The notes below the pieces were generated by a model. That model worked only from the letters and a program-made list of their open reading frames with translations, ran no database searches and was not told the DNA's origin. This document shows positions 26,045 to 35,895 of a stretch of DNA of 64,000 nucleotides, piece by piece. The translations under genes and the position numbers were made by a program. The first letter of the stretch is position 1. Every line of letters begins with the position of its first letter. Origin of the DNA: Nakamurella antarctica. Its GTDB lineage: Bacteria > Actinomycetota > Actinomycetes > Mycobacteriales > Nakamurellaceae. The stretch is from NCBI RefSeq assembly GCF_003860405.1, contig NZ_CP034170.1, positions 1,364,001-1,428,000 on the forward strand. Direction: 5' to 3'.

Positions 26045-26436
26045 ACTCGAACGGGAGGAATGAGCGGCCACAAAACTCGCTCCTGGTAGAGGCCGGCCTT
26101 GTGCTTCAGATCATCGCCGAAAAGCTTGAACCCGTGCTGCTAGCGGCGCAGGAGCGGGTCCAGCAGGCAGCTGCGCCATCCGGCCACGCTGCCGAACAGA
26201 CACATCAGGCAGGCTGCACGTCGTGCCCGGTCTGCGCACTGCTGACCTACGCCAAATCCGACAATGGCGAATTACATCAACACCTGACGCAGGGAGCGTT
26301 GCTGATCGTGAACTCGTTGCTTTCGATCCTCACGCCGGCGGGGGGAGCGGAGGAAGCTGGCAGCGACCGTGCCCAGCCCGAATCCACCCCATCGGCCTCG
26401 CCGGCCACAGCGGTGCAGCGCGTTGACATCCAGTGA
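26041..26436 (+). CDS. Small conserved protein with Cys cluster (Rv2183c-like position)
   Basis: Protein of 131 residues from GTG 26041, which overlaps the ATPase stop by 4 bp. It has an amphipathic helix near the N-terminus (AGLVLQIIAEKLEPVLLAA), then a Cys cluster CTSCPVCALL around residues 61-70 that may bind a metal, and a Pro/Ala/Ser-rich tail. Function unknown. Coupled translation ties it to the SRPBCC-ATPase unit. The coding end overlaps the probable start of the glucokinase. Confidence 0.65.
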   Translation: MNSNGRNERPQNSLLVEAGLVLQIIAEKLEPVLLAAQERVQQAAAPSGHAAEQTHQAGCTSCPVCALLTYAKSDNGELHQHLTQGALLIVNSLLSILTPAGGAEEAGSDRAQPESTPSASPATAVQRVDIQ

Positions 26437-27409
26437 TCCGGCCCGTCGGGCCACCAGCACCATAGGCATCGATATCGGCGGCACCACGATGAAAGCCGGG
26501 GTCGTCAGTGCGGGAGGTGTGGTGCTGGCAGCGCGTAGCGTTCCCACGCCGCACACCCCCGAGGCCTCCGATGACGCACTCGTGGCTTTGGTGACTTCGC
26601 TGCGCGCTGAACACGAGGTGTGCGGAGTGGGGTTGGCTGTTGCTGGGCTCATCTGCGCCGATCGGACCACAGTGATGTTTGCACCGCACCTGGCGTGGCG
26701 AGACAGCGCAGTGCCGGACCGCTTGCGCTCAAAGATCGGCCTACCGGTCGTCATGGATCACGATGTCAACGCCGCTGCGTGGGCGGAGTACAGCGCGGGC
26801 GCTGCTCGCGGCGCGAAAGTCGCGCTACTGATCGCGCTGGGCACGGGGATTGGTGCGGGGCTAGTAATCGACGGATCCCTTTTTAGAGGCAGCTACGGGG
26901 CAGCGCCCGAGCTTGGGCATGTGCGGGTCGTCCCTGACGGAAGGGAATGTCCCTGCGGCAAACGCGGATGTTGGGAGCGTTATTGCTCGGGAACAGCTTT
27001 GGCCGCTACCGCTATCGAGCTGGCGACGGCAATCACACCCGGGCGCACCTGGGGGAGTCGAACGCGTCAACTGGCCCCCGACTCGGCACCCGTGACGGGG
27101 GCCTCGGTCGGACACGCCGCGCGCGCGGGCGATGAGGTGGCGCTCGCAGCCGTTGCTGACCTCGCACTGTGGCTGGGCCGTGGCCTCAGCCTGGCCATCG
27201 ATGTCTTCGACCCCGACACGATCGTTATCGGTGGTGGCGTGAGCAAAATCGCCGATTTGTTCTTGCCGGCCGCGATTGCGCTGGCCTTCGGGCCGGACGG
27301 GATGACGGGTGCGGGACATCGGCCTGTGCCGTCCGTGGTTGCCGCTCATTTTGCTGACAGTGCTGGAGTTGTCGGCGCGGCGTTACTCGCCCGCTGCGAA
27401 CAGGAATAG
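26423..27409 (+). CDS. glk: ROK-family glucokinase
   Basis: Cytoplasmic sugar kinase of about 328 residues. The phosphate-1 motif GIDIGGTTMKAG is near the N-terminus, followed by DHDVNAAAWAEY with the catalytic Asp, the ExGH substrate motif in PELGHVRV, and the ROK zinc signature CPCGKRGCWE. The start is uncertain: TTG 26423 is the last start codon before the conserved GIDIGG strand and overlaps the upstream gene by 14 bp. Streptomyces GlkA is the best-known relative in this context. It acts on ATP-dependent glucose phosphorylation by family inference. Confidence 0.88.
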   Translation: MTSSDPARRATSTIGIDIGGTTMKAGVVSAGGVVLAARSVPTPHTPEASDDALVALVTSLRAEHEVCGVGLAVAGLICADRTTVMFAPHLAWRDSAVPDRLRSKIGLPVVMDHDVNAAAWAEYSAGAARGAKVALLIALGTGIGAGLVIDGSLFRGSYGAAPELGHVRVVPDGRECPCGKRGCWERYCSGTALAATAIELATAITPGRTWGSRTRQLAPDSAPVTGASVGHAARAGDEVALAAVADLALWLGRGLSLAIDVFDPDTIVIGGGVSKIADLFLPAAIALAFGPDGMTGAGHRPVPSVVAAHFADSAGVVGAALLARCEQE

Positions 27410-27432
27410 CGGGAGGCTGTACCGGTAGCTGG

Positions 27433-27972
27433 CTAGAGAACTGCGCCGTTGTCTGAGTCGTCGGGTGGTCCGGTGCGCATATTGGCTACCAACCAGCCGA
27501 GTCCACCCATGATCATCAGTAAACCCACGACCATGGTGAGGTCCTGCGCGATGACCAACAACGTGGGAAAGGCCAGCAGCGCGATGCCTGCCACGATCAG
27601 GAGCAGCGATGAGATGGTGGCGCGTCGCAGTGTGGGTAGTGGTGGCGGCTTGGGTGGCACAAAATGGTCGTCGTCGGAGTTGTATTCAGCTTCGAGCTCG
27701 GCCTTCTCCGCGGTGTATTGGGCGAGTTCGGCGGCTCGTTCTGCTCGGCGACGATCGCGTTGTTCCGCGCGCTTGCGTACCGCTTCGGCTTCTGCCCGCG
27801 CCGACTCGTTCGCCACGCGCTCAGCTTCGAGTGCCTCTGTGAGGTTGAGGTCGCCCGATTCCCAGTTCATCTCGTTGGCAAATGATGACGTGATGGCGGC
27901 AAACATTGCGTCGATGTCAGCCCGGTCGTCGCCAGATCCTTCGCCGGGTGCGGGGGGCACAGCAGCAGTCAC
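27433..27972 (-). CDS. Membrane protein with coiled coil and C-terminal helix pair
   Basis: Protein of 179 residues, function unknown. Residues about 45-95 are a highly charged Ala/Glu/Arg coiled coil, followed by a Pro-rich stretch (PPKPPPLP) and two hydrophobic helices at about 118-140 and 143-165; the C-terminus is acidic. It resembles small DUF308-like actinobacterial proteins found beside glk and plsC. It starts GTG 27972, overlapping by 4 bp the end of the upstream remnant reading on the same strand. Confidence 0.6.
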   Translation of the reverse strand: MTAAVPPAPGEGSGDDRADIDAMFAAITSSFANEMNWESGDLNLTEALEAERVANESARAEAEAVRKRAEQRDRRRAERAAELAQYTAEKAELEAEYNSDDDHFVPPKPPPLPTLRRATISSLLLIVAGIALLAFPTLLVIAQDLTMVVGLLMIMGGLGWLVANMRTGPPDDSDNGAVL

Positions 27973-28450
27973 CGCGGGCCTCCCGTGATTGTTCCGATAA
28001 ATAGTGTGGCCTGCTCAAAAATCAGCTCGGCGTCGTTGTCCAGAGTAGCGACGTGGAGGGAATTTTCCAGCACGACCTGGGTGAGGTCGACGCAGCTAAG
28101 TCCGTTCAGGACGGTATCGGAGTCCAGTGGCTCCACCACGTGCTCCACCGTGGGGAGCGATTGGAGGACCGGCATCGTCACTTCTGGCCGGTCCCTGCGC
28201 ACATCAACCCATGCTCGGTGCAGTGAATCAAAGGCCCGCATCGGTGCTCTGCCCTAGCCCGTCTCGATGACGGCCAGCTGTGTGATGATCGAGGCAGGCA
28301 AACCTCTCATCGCAGGTGGTGCGGTTGGCGGTTTGCCAGGTGCCGCCGTGCCCGGCTGACGACGGCGCGCGCATGGTGCAGCTGGCGTCAATCAGGTGAT
28401 GAGACCAAGGCCGTTCAGCGTCCCCCTTTCGGGCTCAAGGGGTGAAGCGA
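27969..28450 (-). pseudogene. Broken alpha/beta-hydrolase (carboxylesterase/lipase type)
   Basis: The minus strand holds two pieces of an esterase of the kind that normally sits here in actinobacteria. Piece one (about 28450-28255) reads RFTP, a stop, then RPWSHHL, SAGHGGTWQTANRTT, matching the usual HGFTG...RPW...PGHGTxWQDxNRTTW start. Piece two (28241-27969), shifted by one base, is the C-terminus with HRAWVDVRRD, VLENSLHVATLDNDAELIF, which keeps the catalytic His. The middle of about 100 residues with the nucleophile Ser is gone. The intact gene would be about 250-270 codons. Confidence 0.75.
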
Positions 28451-28541
28451 TCTCGTCGATCGTGACACGTCGCGTGTTCACCCACGGGCGAGGGCGGTAC
28501 TGTGACTACGGCCACGACCTCCAGGCAAAGGAGCTGCACCG

Positions 28542-29296
28542 GTGTTCTATTGGTTAGCCAAGTACGTTCTTGTCGGGCCTTTCCTCAGGCTCTTTTTTCC
28601 GACGAAAATTACTGGTACCGCGCACATTCCGGAGACTGGCGGTGCGATTTTGGTCGCCAACCACGTTGCGGTCGCAGATTCCTTCTTCCTCCCGCTGCAT
28701 ATCAAGCGCAGACTTTCCTTCCTGGCCAAGGCCGAGTACTTCACCGAGAAGGGGATCAAGGGCCGAATGAAAAAGGCCTTCTTCAGTGGCATGGGGCAGA
28801 TTCCGGTTGACCGCACGGGTGCCAACGCCGCCCAGGACGCTCTGAATACGGGGGTCCGGTTATTGACCAAGGGCCACCTGCTCGGGATCTACCCCGAGGG
28901 CACGAGATCGCCGGACGGACGTCTCTACAAGGGCAAGACCGGTGTGGCCCGAATGGCGCTCGAAGCCGGCGTTGTCGTCATTCCCGTTGCCACATTCAAC
29001 ACCGAGAAAGTCAATCCGATCGGCTCCAAAATGTGGCGCCCAGCTCGAGTCCGAATTGAAATCGGCCGTCCGCTGGATTTCTCCCGCTACGAAGGCATGG
29101 CGGGGGACCGGTTCGTGGAGCGATCGATGACGGACGAGATCATGTATCGGCTGATGGAAATGACGGGCCAGGAGTACGTCGACGTGTACGCCGCGAAGGT
29201 GAAGGCAGATTTGGACAAAGCCGCAGCAGCGGCCATTGCCGCCGAGGGCAAGGGACCGGGAACGGTGACCCGGTTGCCACCGGCCAAGGCCAGCTG

Positions 29297-29297
<1 letters not shown>
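28542..29297 (+). CDS. plsC: 1-acyl-glycerol-3-phosphate acyltransferase (PlsC family)
   Basis: Membrane-associated acyltransferase of 251 residues, homolog of Rv2182c, probably making phosphatidic acid. The HX4D catalytic motif is NHVAVADSFF (about residues 43-52); the glycerol-phosphate site is YPEGTRSPDGRLYKGKTG (about 121-138). The N-terminus is hydrophobic (YWLAKYVLVGPFLRLFF). The start GTG 28542 has AAAGGAG at 28525-28531. The stop overlaps the start of the exoribonuclease gene. Confidence 0.9.
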
Positions 29298-31226
<1,929 letters not shown>

Positions 31227-31264
31227 GCCCCCGCTGTCAAACCCCCGCTGTCAAAATGCTCCAC

Positions 31265-33433
31265 CTAAGGAACAGTGGAGATGGAGACGGTGGAACCCGG
31301 GGGTACCCGGGTTCCACCGGAGGGCTCTTGATTGCGCACATTGTCGCCGAAACCCCAAAATGACGACGTCAGCACCCGGACGCCGAGATTATCGAGGCGC
31401 TTGGCCGATTCATCAAGATTCTTACCGGTGACATCAGGGAGCGTGATGGCATTGGAGAACACCACTGTCACGTTGGGGGTAGCCGGATTAACCAGTGTGT
31501 CGGTGGCTGGCGAGCTGGAGATCGCAAGGCCACCGTCAACATTGGCATCGAATGTGGCTGTGCCCACGGTGAGTTTTAGTCCAAGGCCGGCGAGAAGGGC
31601 TTCGACTTGATCCGCTGTTTTATTGGCCAGATCCGGCACCTTGATGGCATTGGACACCACCAGGGAGATCGGTGTGCCCTTGGGCACCGTGGCAGCGAAA
31701 GCGGGGACAGTCGCCAAAACGACGCCCGCCGGTTGCCCCGCGTCAAACCGCTTGATGGGGTCGCCAATGCTGAAACCTGCTACCTTCAGGGCATTTTCGG
31801 CGTCCTGCACCCCTTTGTGAAAGACCTGGGGGACGATAGCCGGCTGTGGCCCTTTGGAAATCAGCACCGTCACCGTGCTGCCAATGTCGACGCTGCTGCC
31901 GGCGGCCGGTTCGGTGGCGACAACCTGTCCGGCTGCTACCGCGTCATCGAAGGCGCCGCGTGACTCATCGACGAGAGCCACGAGTGCTGCGGCCTTGATC
32001 GCCGCCGTCGCATCGGCGGGGCTGCTCCCTGGTTCGACCGAGGGCACCTTCGGTTTGCCGCTCGACACGGTGATAACTATCTGAGAGCCGCGCAACTGTC
32101 GATCACCGACGGGTGGGTCTACAGACACCACACGCCCCGCGGCTACAGAGTTGTTGTACGCCGATGTCACGCTTACCACGAGGTTTGCGTCAGCGGCCTG
32201 CTGTTGCGCGGTGTCCTGGCTGGCGCCTACCAGGGCCGGGACAGCGGTCCAGCGGCCCGACCCGAGCCACCATCCGCCAGCTGCGGCGCCGAGGCCGAGG
32301 AGGACCACGATGATGACGACGATGATCATCCGTCGTCGGCGCCGCTTTCGACCGGGAGAGCGCGCGGGCGGGAGTGGAACCATCTCTGTGACGGGTTCGG
32401 AGCGAACTTGTGCGACATGCGCTTCCGCGGCGATATCGGTAGCAGTGCGCACCGTCGCGGTGGGACGGACGGCCCGGGTTGCCGAAGGCCCTGTAGAACG
32501 GATGGGCCTCGTGCCGGACCGGGTGGGCCCGTGGGCACTGGGTCGAGCAACAGGCACTGCGGGAACAGGTACCGGTACCCGGCGAAGGCTCAGCGCCGTG
32601 CGAATATCAATCAGTTCGGCAAGGAAGGCGCCCGCGTCGGCCGGGCGGTCCGCTGAGTCCCTGCTGGTGGCATCAAGGAGCAAATCATCCAGTGCCGCCG
32701 GAACTCCGGGTGCCTGTTCGGAAACCGCGGGTATGTCTGAGTGAACGTGTTGGTAGGCAACACTAATCGCGTTATCTCCGGAGTACGGCGGGTTGCCGGT
32801 TAGCATTTCGTAGGCCAAGACTCCGGCGGCGTAGACATCCGACCTCGCGTCGGCGTATCCGGTGGAGACCTGTTCCGGGGAGAGATAGGCGACGGTGCCG
32901 AGAATGACGTCGCCTGTCATCATGGTCGCCGACGAGATCGCTCGAACCAAGCCGAAGTCGGCTACTTTCACCTCTCCCTTGCTGGAGATCAACACGTTTT
33001 CGGGCTTGACGTCCCGGTGAATAAGACCCGACTCGTGGGCCGCCGACAAGGCCGACAACACCGGCTCCAAAATGGAGAGCGCCACGGGCACCGACAACGC
33101 GCCCTGCTGCTTCAGGAGATCTCGCAGAGTGCCGCCATCCACCAGCTCCATGACCAGGAAAACCACGTCGCCGTCGCGGCCGTGGTCATAGACCGACACC
33201 ACGCCGGGGTGGCCCAGGCCGGCAGCGGATCGCGCTTCCCGTTCGAATCGGGCCAGGAAAGTGTGATCGGCGGCGAATTCTGATTTCATGATCTTGATCG
33301 CCACAGGGCGGCCAAGCCTTTGATCCACACCTCGATAGACGGTGGACATACCGCCGCGCGCGACTAAGGAACCGACCCGGTACCGGCCATCCAGTACGGT
33401 GCCGGCGAGCCCAGAAGCGCCTTGCCTGTCCAC
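31265..33433 (-). CDS. pknL: Ser/Thr protein kinase with five PASTA domains (PknL position)
   Basis: Transmembrane kinase of 722 residues. The kinase domain is complete (about 18-275): GGMSTVYRG, VAIKIM Lys, HRDVKPENVL and DFGLVRA. A juxtamembrane linker rich in Pro/Thr/Arg leads to one helix (about 365-390), then five extracellular PASTA repeats of about 66 residues each, starting near TAVPALVG, PKVPSVEP, PAIVPQVF, IKVPDLAN and ITLPDVTG. PASTA repeats bind peptidoglycan fragments in related kinases. M. tuberculosis PknL lacks this ectodomain, so the present protein resembles PknB in shape but sits at the pknL locus. A hairpin lies in the last codons (31289-31320). Confidence 0.92.
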   Translation of the reverse strand: MDRQGASGLAGTVLDGRYRVGSLVARGGMSTVYRGVDQRLGRPVAIKIMKSEFAADHTFLARFEREARSAAGLGHPGVVSVYDHGRDGDVVFLVMELVDGGTLRDLLKQQGALSVPVALSILEPVLSALSAAHESGLIHRDVKPENVLISSKGEVKVADFGLVRAISSATMMTGDVILGTVAYLSPEQVSTGYADARSDVYAAGVLAYEMLTGNPPYSGDNAISVAYQHVHSDIPAVSEQAPGVPAALDDLLLDATSRDSADRPADAGAFLAELIDIRTALSLRRVPVPVPAVPVARPSAHGPTRSGTRPIRSTGPSATRAVRPTATVRTATDIAAEAHVAQVRSEPVTEMVPLPPARSPGRKRRRRRMIIVVIIVVLLGLGAAAGGWWLGSGRWTAVPALVGASQDTAQQQAADANLVVSVTSAYNNSVAAGRVVSVDPPVGDRQLRGSQIVITVSSGKPKVPSVEPGSSPADATAAIKAAALVALVDESRGAFDDAVAAGQVVATEPAAGSSVDIGSTVTVLISKGPQPAIVPQVFHKGVQDAENALKVAGFSIGDPIKRFDAGQPAGVVLATVPAFAATVPKGTPISLVVSNAIKVPDLANKTADQVEALLAGLGLKLTVGTATFDANVDGGLAISSSPATDTLVNPATPNVTVVFSNAITLPDVTGKNLDESAKRLDNLGVRVLTSSFWGFGDNVRNQEPSGGTRVPPGSTVSISTVP

Positions 33434-33520
33434 AACAGATGATCCTATTTCAGTCGATGCTCAGACGAAGGCTTGTGGGGTGAAATGGCATTGCGGCGCG
33501 TCGAGTGGCACCCTTGTGAC

Positions 33521-33856
33521 GTGCCAACAACTCCCACTTTTGTCCCGGTTCCGGATATCGCCGAGGCCCTGGACGTTCTGGTGACTAAAGTCCACCAGTT
33601 GATCAACGAGCGCCAACTCCTCGCCGTGCGCAAGGACGGTGTGCTGCGGGTTCCCGCGGAATTCGTCACCGACGGGGAGATCACCAAGCATCTTCCCTCG
33701 GTGATCACGCTGCTGACCGACGCCGGCTACACCGATGAGGAAATACTGGACTGGCTCTACGAGTCGGATGATTCGCTGCCGGGCACGCCGATGGATGCGC
33801 TGGTAGAAAATAGAGGCACCGAAATCAAACGCAGAGCGCAGGCCAGCGGCTTTTAG
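33521..33856 (+). CDS. Rv2175c-like DNA-binding protein
   Basis: Small winged helix-turn-helix protein of 111 residues. The DNA-binding segment VPDIAEALDVLVTKVHQLI and the wing LLAVRKDGVLRVPAEF parallel Rv2175c, whose DNA binding is known to be lost when PknL phosphorylates it. The long phosphorylated N-terminal tail of Rv2175c is mostly absent. It is divergent from the PASTA kinase, so the kinase-substrate pairing is conserved. Start GTG 33521 by homology; ATG 33485 would add 12 residues. Confidence 0.82.
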   Translation: MPTTPTFVPVPDIAEALDVLVTKVHQLINERQLLAVRKDGVLRVPAEFVTDGEITKHLPSVITLLTDAGYTDEEILDWLYESDDSLPGTPMDALVENRGTEIKRRAQASGF

Positions 33857-34945
33857 TTAAAACGTTCGGGTGGTCGCTGCTGCCGCGAGCAGGGTGAGCG
33901 CCGTCGCCGCTGCCCTGTCCACCGACGGATCGGCCAGCGCGGCGACGCCGGAGGTGTGGAGCTCCGCGATGCAGGACTCGATCTGTTGAACGGCGGTAGT
34001 GCCCGCGATGATCGAGGTGAGGCGTCCTACTCGTTGCGCGTCGGCTACGGCGCCGATTCCGGCGTCGAGTTCGGCTAACTCCGGCATCCCTTCCAGGTCG
34101 GCTCGGGCCCGCGCAAGCAGCAGCGTGCGTTTGCCTTCGACGAGGTCGTCCCCCGCGGGTTTGCCCGTGATGGAGGGCTCCCCGAAGACGCCGAGCTGGT
34201 CGTCCCTGAGCTGAAACGCGATCCCAATATCCTCGCCGTAACTGCGCAGCGCGGCGATGACGGCTTCCGAGCCGCCGGCAAGTGTGGCCCCGAGGTGCAG
34301 TGGCCGCTCTACCGTGTAGGCCGCCGTTTTGTAGCGGTTCACCGCCATAGCGTCGGCGGCTTGAAGCGCGGGGTCGCTGTGATTTGCTGCCGCTGTGGCG
34401 ACATCGAGCATTTGCCCGGCGAGGACTTCGGTGCGCATCGCGCGCCAGACGGGCATTGCTTCCTTGGCTCGGCCCAGCGCCAGCGCCGCTTCGGTGAACA
34501 TGTCGTCGGCCCACGCGAGTGCCAGGTCTCCCAGCAAGAGCGCAAGTGAGGTACCGAAGTGGTCGCCATCGCCAGATAGGCCTTGTCCCGCATGGCCTTT
34601 CGTCACCGCTCGATGTGTGCTGGGCTCCCCTCTCCTGGTCTCGGACCTGTCGATGATGTCGTCGTGCATCAACGCGCAGGTTTGGATTAACTCCAATGAC
34701 GCGGCGGCCCGCAGCAAAGCCGGCTGCAGTTCTTCCGAGTCGGGCCTTACCGCGCGCCAGCCCCAGATCAAAAATTGCGGTCGCAGTCGCTTCCCGCCCT
34801 GCAGGGTGAAGGTGATCAGGTGGTCAACCAGCTCGCCAAGGCGTGGGTCGATGTTGCTCACGTCAGCTCTGCGGCTGGCCAGTTCCGCAGCTAAAAGCGT
34901 GGTCACCGAGCGTGGAACGTCAAGGATGTTGGCAGGACTGTGCAC
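33857..34945 (-). CDS. Polyprenyl diphosphate synthase (IdsA/GGPP synthase type)
   Basis: Isoprenoid chain elongase of 362 residues, adding isopentenyl diphosphate to an allylic primer. First Asp-rich motif: MHDDIIDRSETRRG (about residues 94-107); second: QLRDDQLGVFGE (about 253). GGKRLRPQFL is the usual IPP-binding block. Homolog of Rv2173 (idsA2). The stop codon abuts that of the convergent Rv2175c-like gene with no base between, so the two transcripts must overlap. Product chain length cannot be read off. Confidence 0.9.
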   Translation of the reverse strand: MHSPANILDVPRSVTTLLAAELASRRADVSNIDPRLGELVDHLITFTLQGGKRLRPQFLIWGWRAVRPDSEELQPALLRAAASLELIQTCALMHDDIIDRSETRRGEPSTHRAVTKGHAGQGLSGDGDHFGTSLALLLGDLALAWADDMFTEAALALGRAKEAMPVWRAMRTEVLAGQMLDVATAAANHSDPALQAADAMAVNRYKTAAYTVERPLHLGATLAGGSEAVIAALRSYGEDIGIAFQLRDDQLGVFGEPSITGKPAGDDLVEGKRTLLLARARADLEGMPELAELDAGIGAVADAQRVGRLTSIIAGTTAVQQIESCIAELHTSGVAALADPSVDRAAATALTLLAAAATTRTF

Positions 34946-34969
34946 CGCTTCACAGTAGGCTCTCCTGCT

Positions 34970-35872
34970 ATGGAGACTGTCATCGACCGACTGTCCGCCG
35001 GTGGTGCCCAGTTCTCAGTCGAGTTCTTTCCTCCCAAGGACGATGCGGGGGAAATTCAACTGTGGCGAACAATTCGCGAGCTCGAGCCCCTTCGCCCCGC
35101 TTTCGTCTCGGTGACCTACGGTGCAGGCGGTTCCAGCCGCGATCGCACCATCCGCATTACGGGCCGGATTGCCACCGAAACCACCCTCGTCCCGATTGCG
35201 CACCTCACCGCGGTGAACCACACCGTCGCTGAGCTGCGCCACGTCATTGGGTCCTACGCCTCCGTGGGGGTGCGCAACATCCTTGCCCTTCGTGGAGATA
35301 TGCCCGGGGATGTGACAGCCAAGTACCAAGCCGCCGAGGGTGGGCTGAAATACGCATCGGATTTGGTGCGCCTGGCCAAGTCGCTCGGAGATTTCACCGT
35401 GGGAGTTGCGGCGTTTCCCGAGATGCACCCCGAATCGGTGGATCAAGAATCCGATATGCGGTACCTGGTCGAAAAGCTCAACGCGGGCGCCGACTTCGCC
35501 ACCACCCAAATGCTCTTTTCGGCGACCGATTACCTGCGGCTCCGGGATCGCCTTCGCGCCGCGGGAGTCAACAAGCCGTTGGTCCCAGGCATCATGCCCA
35601 TCGCTTCCTGGAAGGGCATCGCCCGCCAGGCATTGATGGCTGGACAACAGGTGCCGCAGGCCGTCATCGACCGATTCTCGCCCATTGCCGACGATCCAGA
35701 GGCCACCAGGGCCGAAGGCGTTCAATTCGCCATCGAGATGTGCCGGCAACTGCTGGCTGAAGGCGTCCCAACGTTGCACTTTTACACCATGAACAAATCC
35801 CGAGCCACCCTGGAAATCTTGGAAGCGCTCGGTATCACCCGGGCGCGTTCCTTCGCCGCTGCAACGCCTTAG
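34970..35872 (+). CDS. metF: Methylenetetrahydrofolate reductase
   Basis: Reduces 5,10-methylene-THF to 5-methyl-THF for methionine synthesis. The 300-residue TIM-barrel protein has FSVEFFPPKDD near the N-terminus, SVTYGAGGSSRDRT, HLTAVNHT, LALRGDMPGD and GADFATTQMLF, all family hallmarks of FAD and folate binding. The start ATG 34970 fits homologs; ATG 34940 lies inside the divergent neighbour. It is divergent from the polyprenyl synthase with about 25 bp between starts. Confidence 0.93.
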   Translation: METVIDRLSAGGAQFSVEFFPPKDDAGEIQLWRTIRELEPLRPAFVSVTYGAGGSSRDRTIRITGRIATETTLVPIAHLTAVNHTVAELRHVIGSYASVGVRNILALRGDMPGDVTAKYQAAEGGLKYASDLVRLAKSLGDFTVGVAAFPEMHPESVDQESDMRYLVEKLNAGADFATTQMLFSATDYLRLRDRLRAAGVNKPLVPGIMPIASWKGIARQALMAGQQVPQAVIDRFSPIADDPEATRAEGVQFAIEMCRQLLAEGVPTLHFYTMNKSRATLEILEALGITRARSFAAATP

Positions 35873-35895
35873 ACCCGACAAGGAGCCCTGACGCC

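Noticed and set aside
31289-31320. Hairpin GGTGGAACCCGG/CCGGGTTCCACC as a terminator
   Set aside because: It is within the last codons of the PASTA kinase and encodes conserved residues; no U-run follows, so it was not listed as a terminator.
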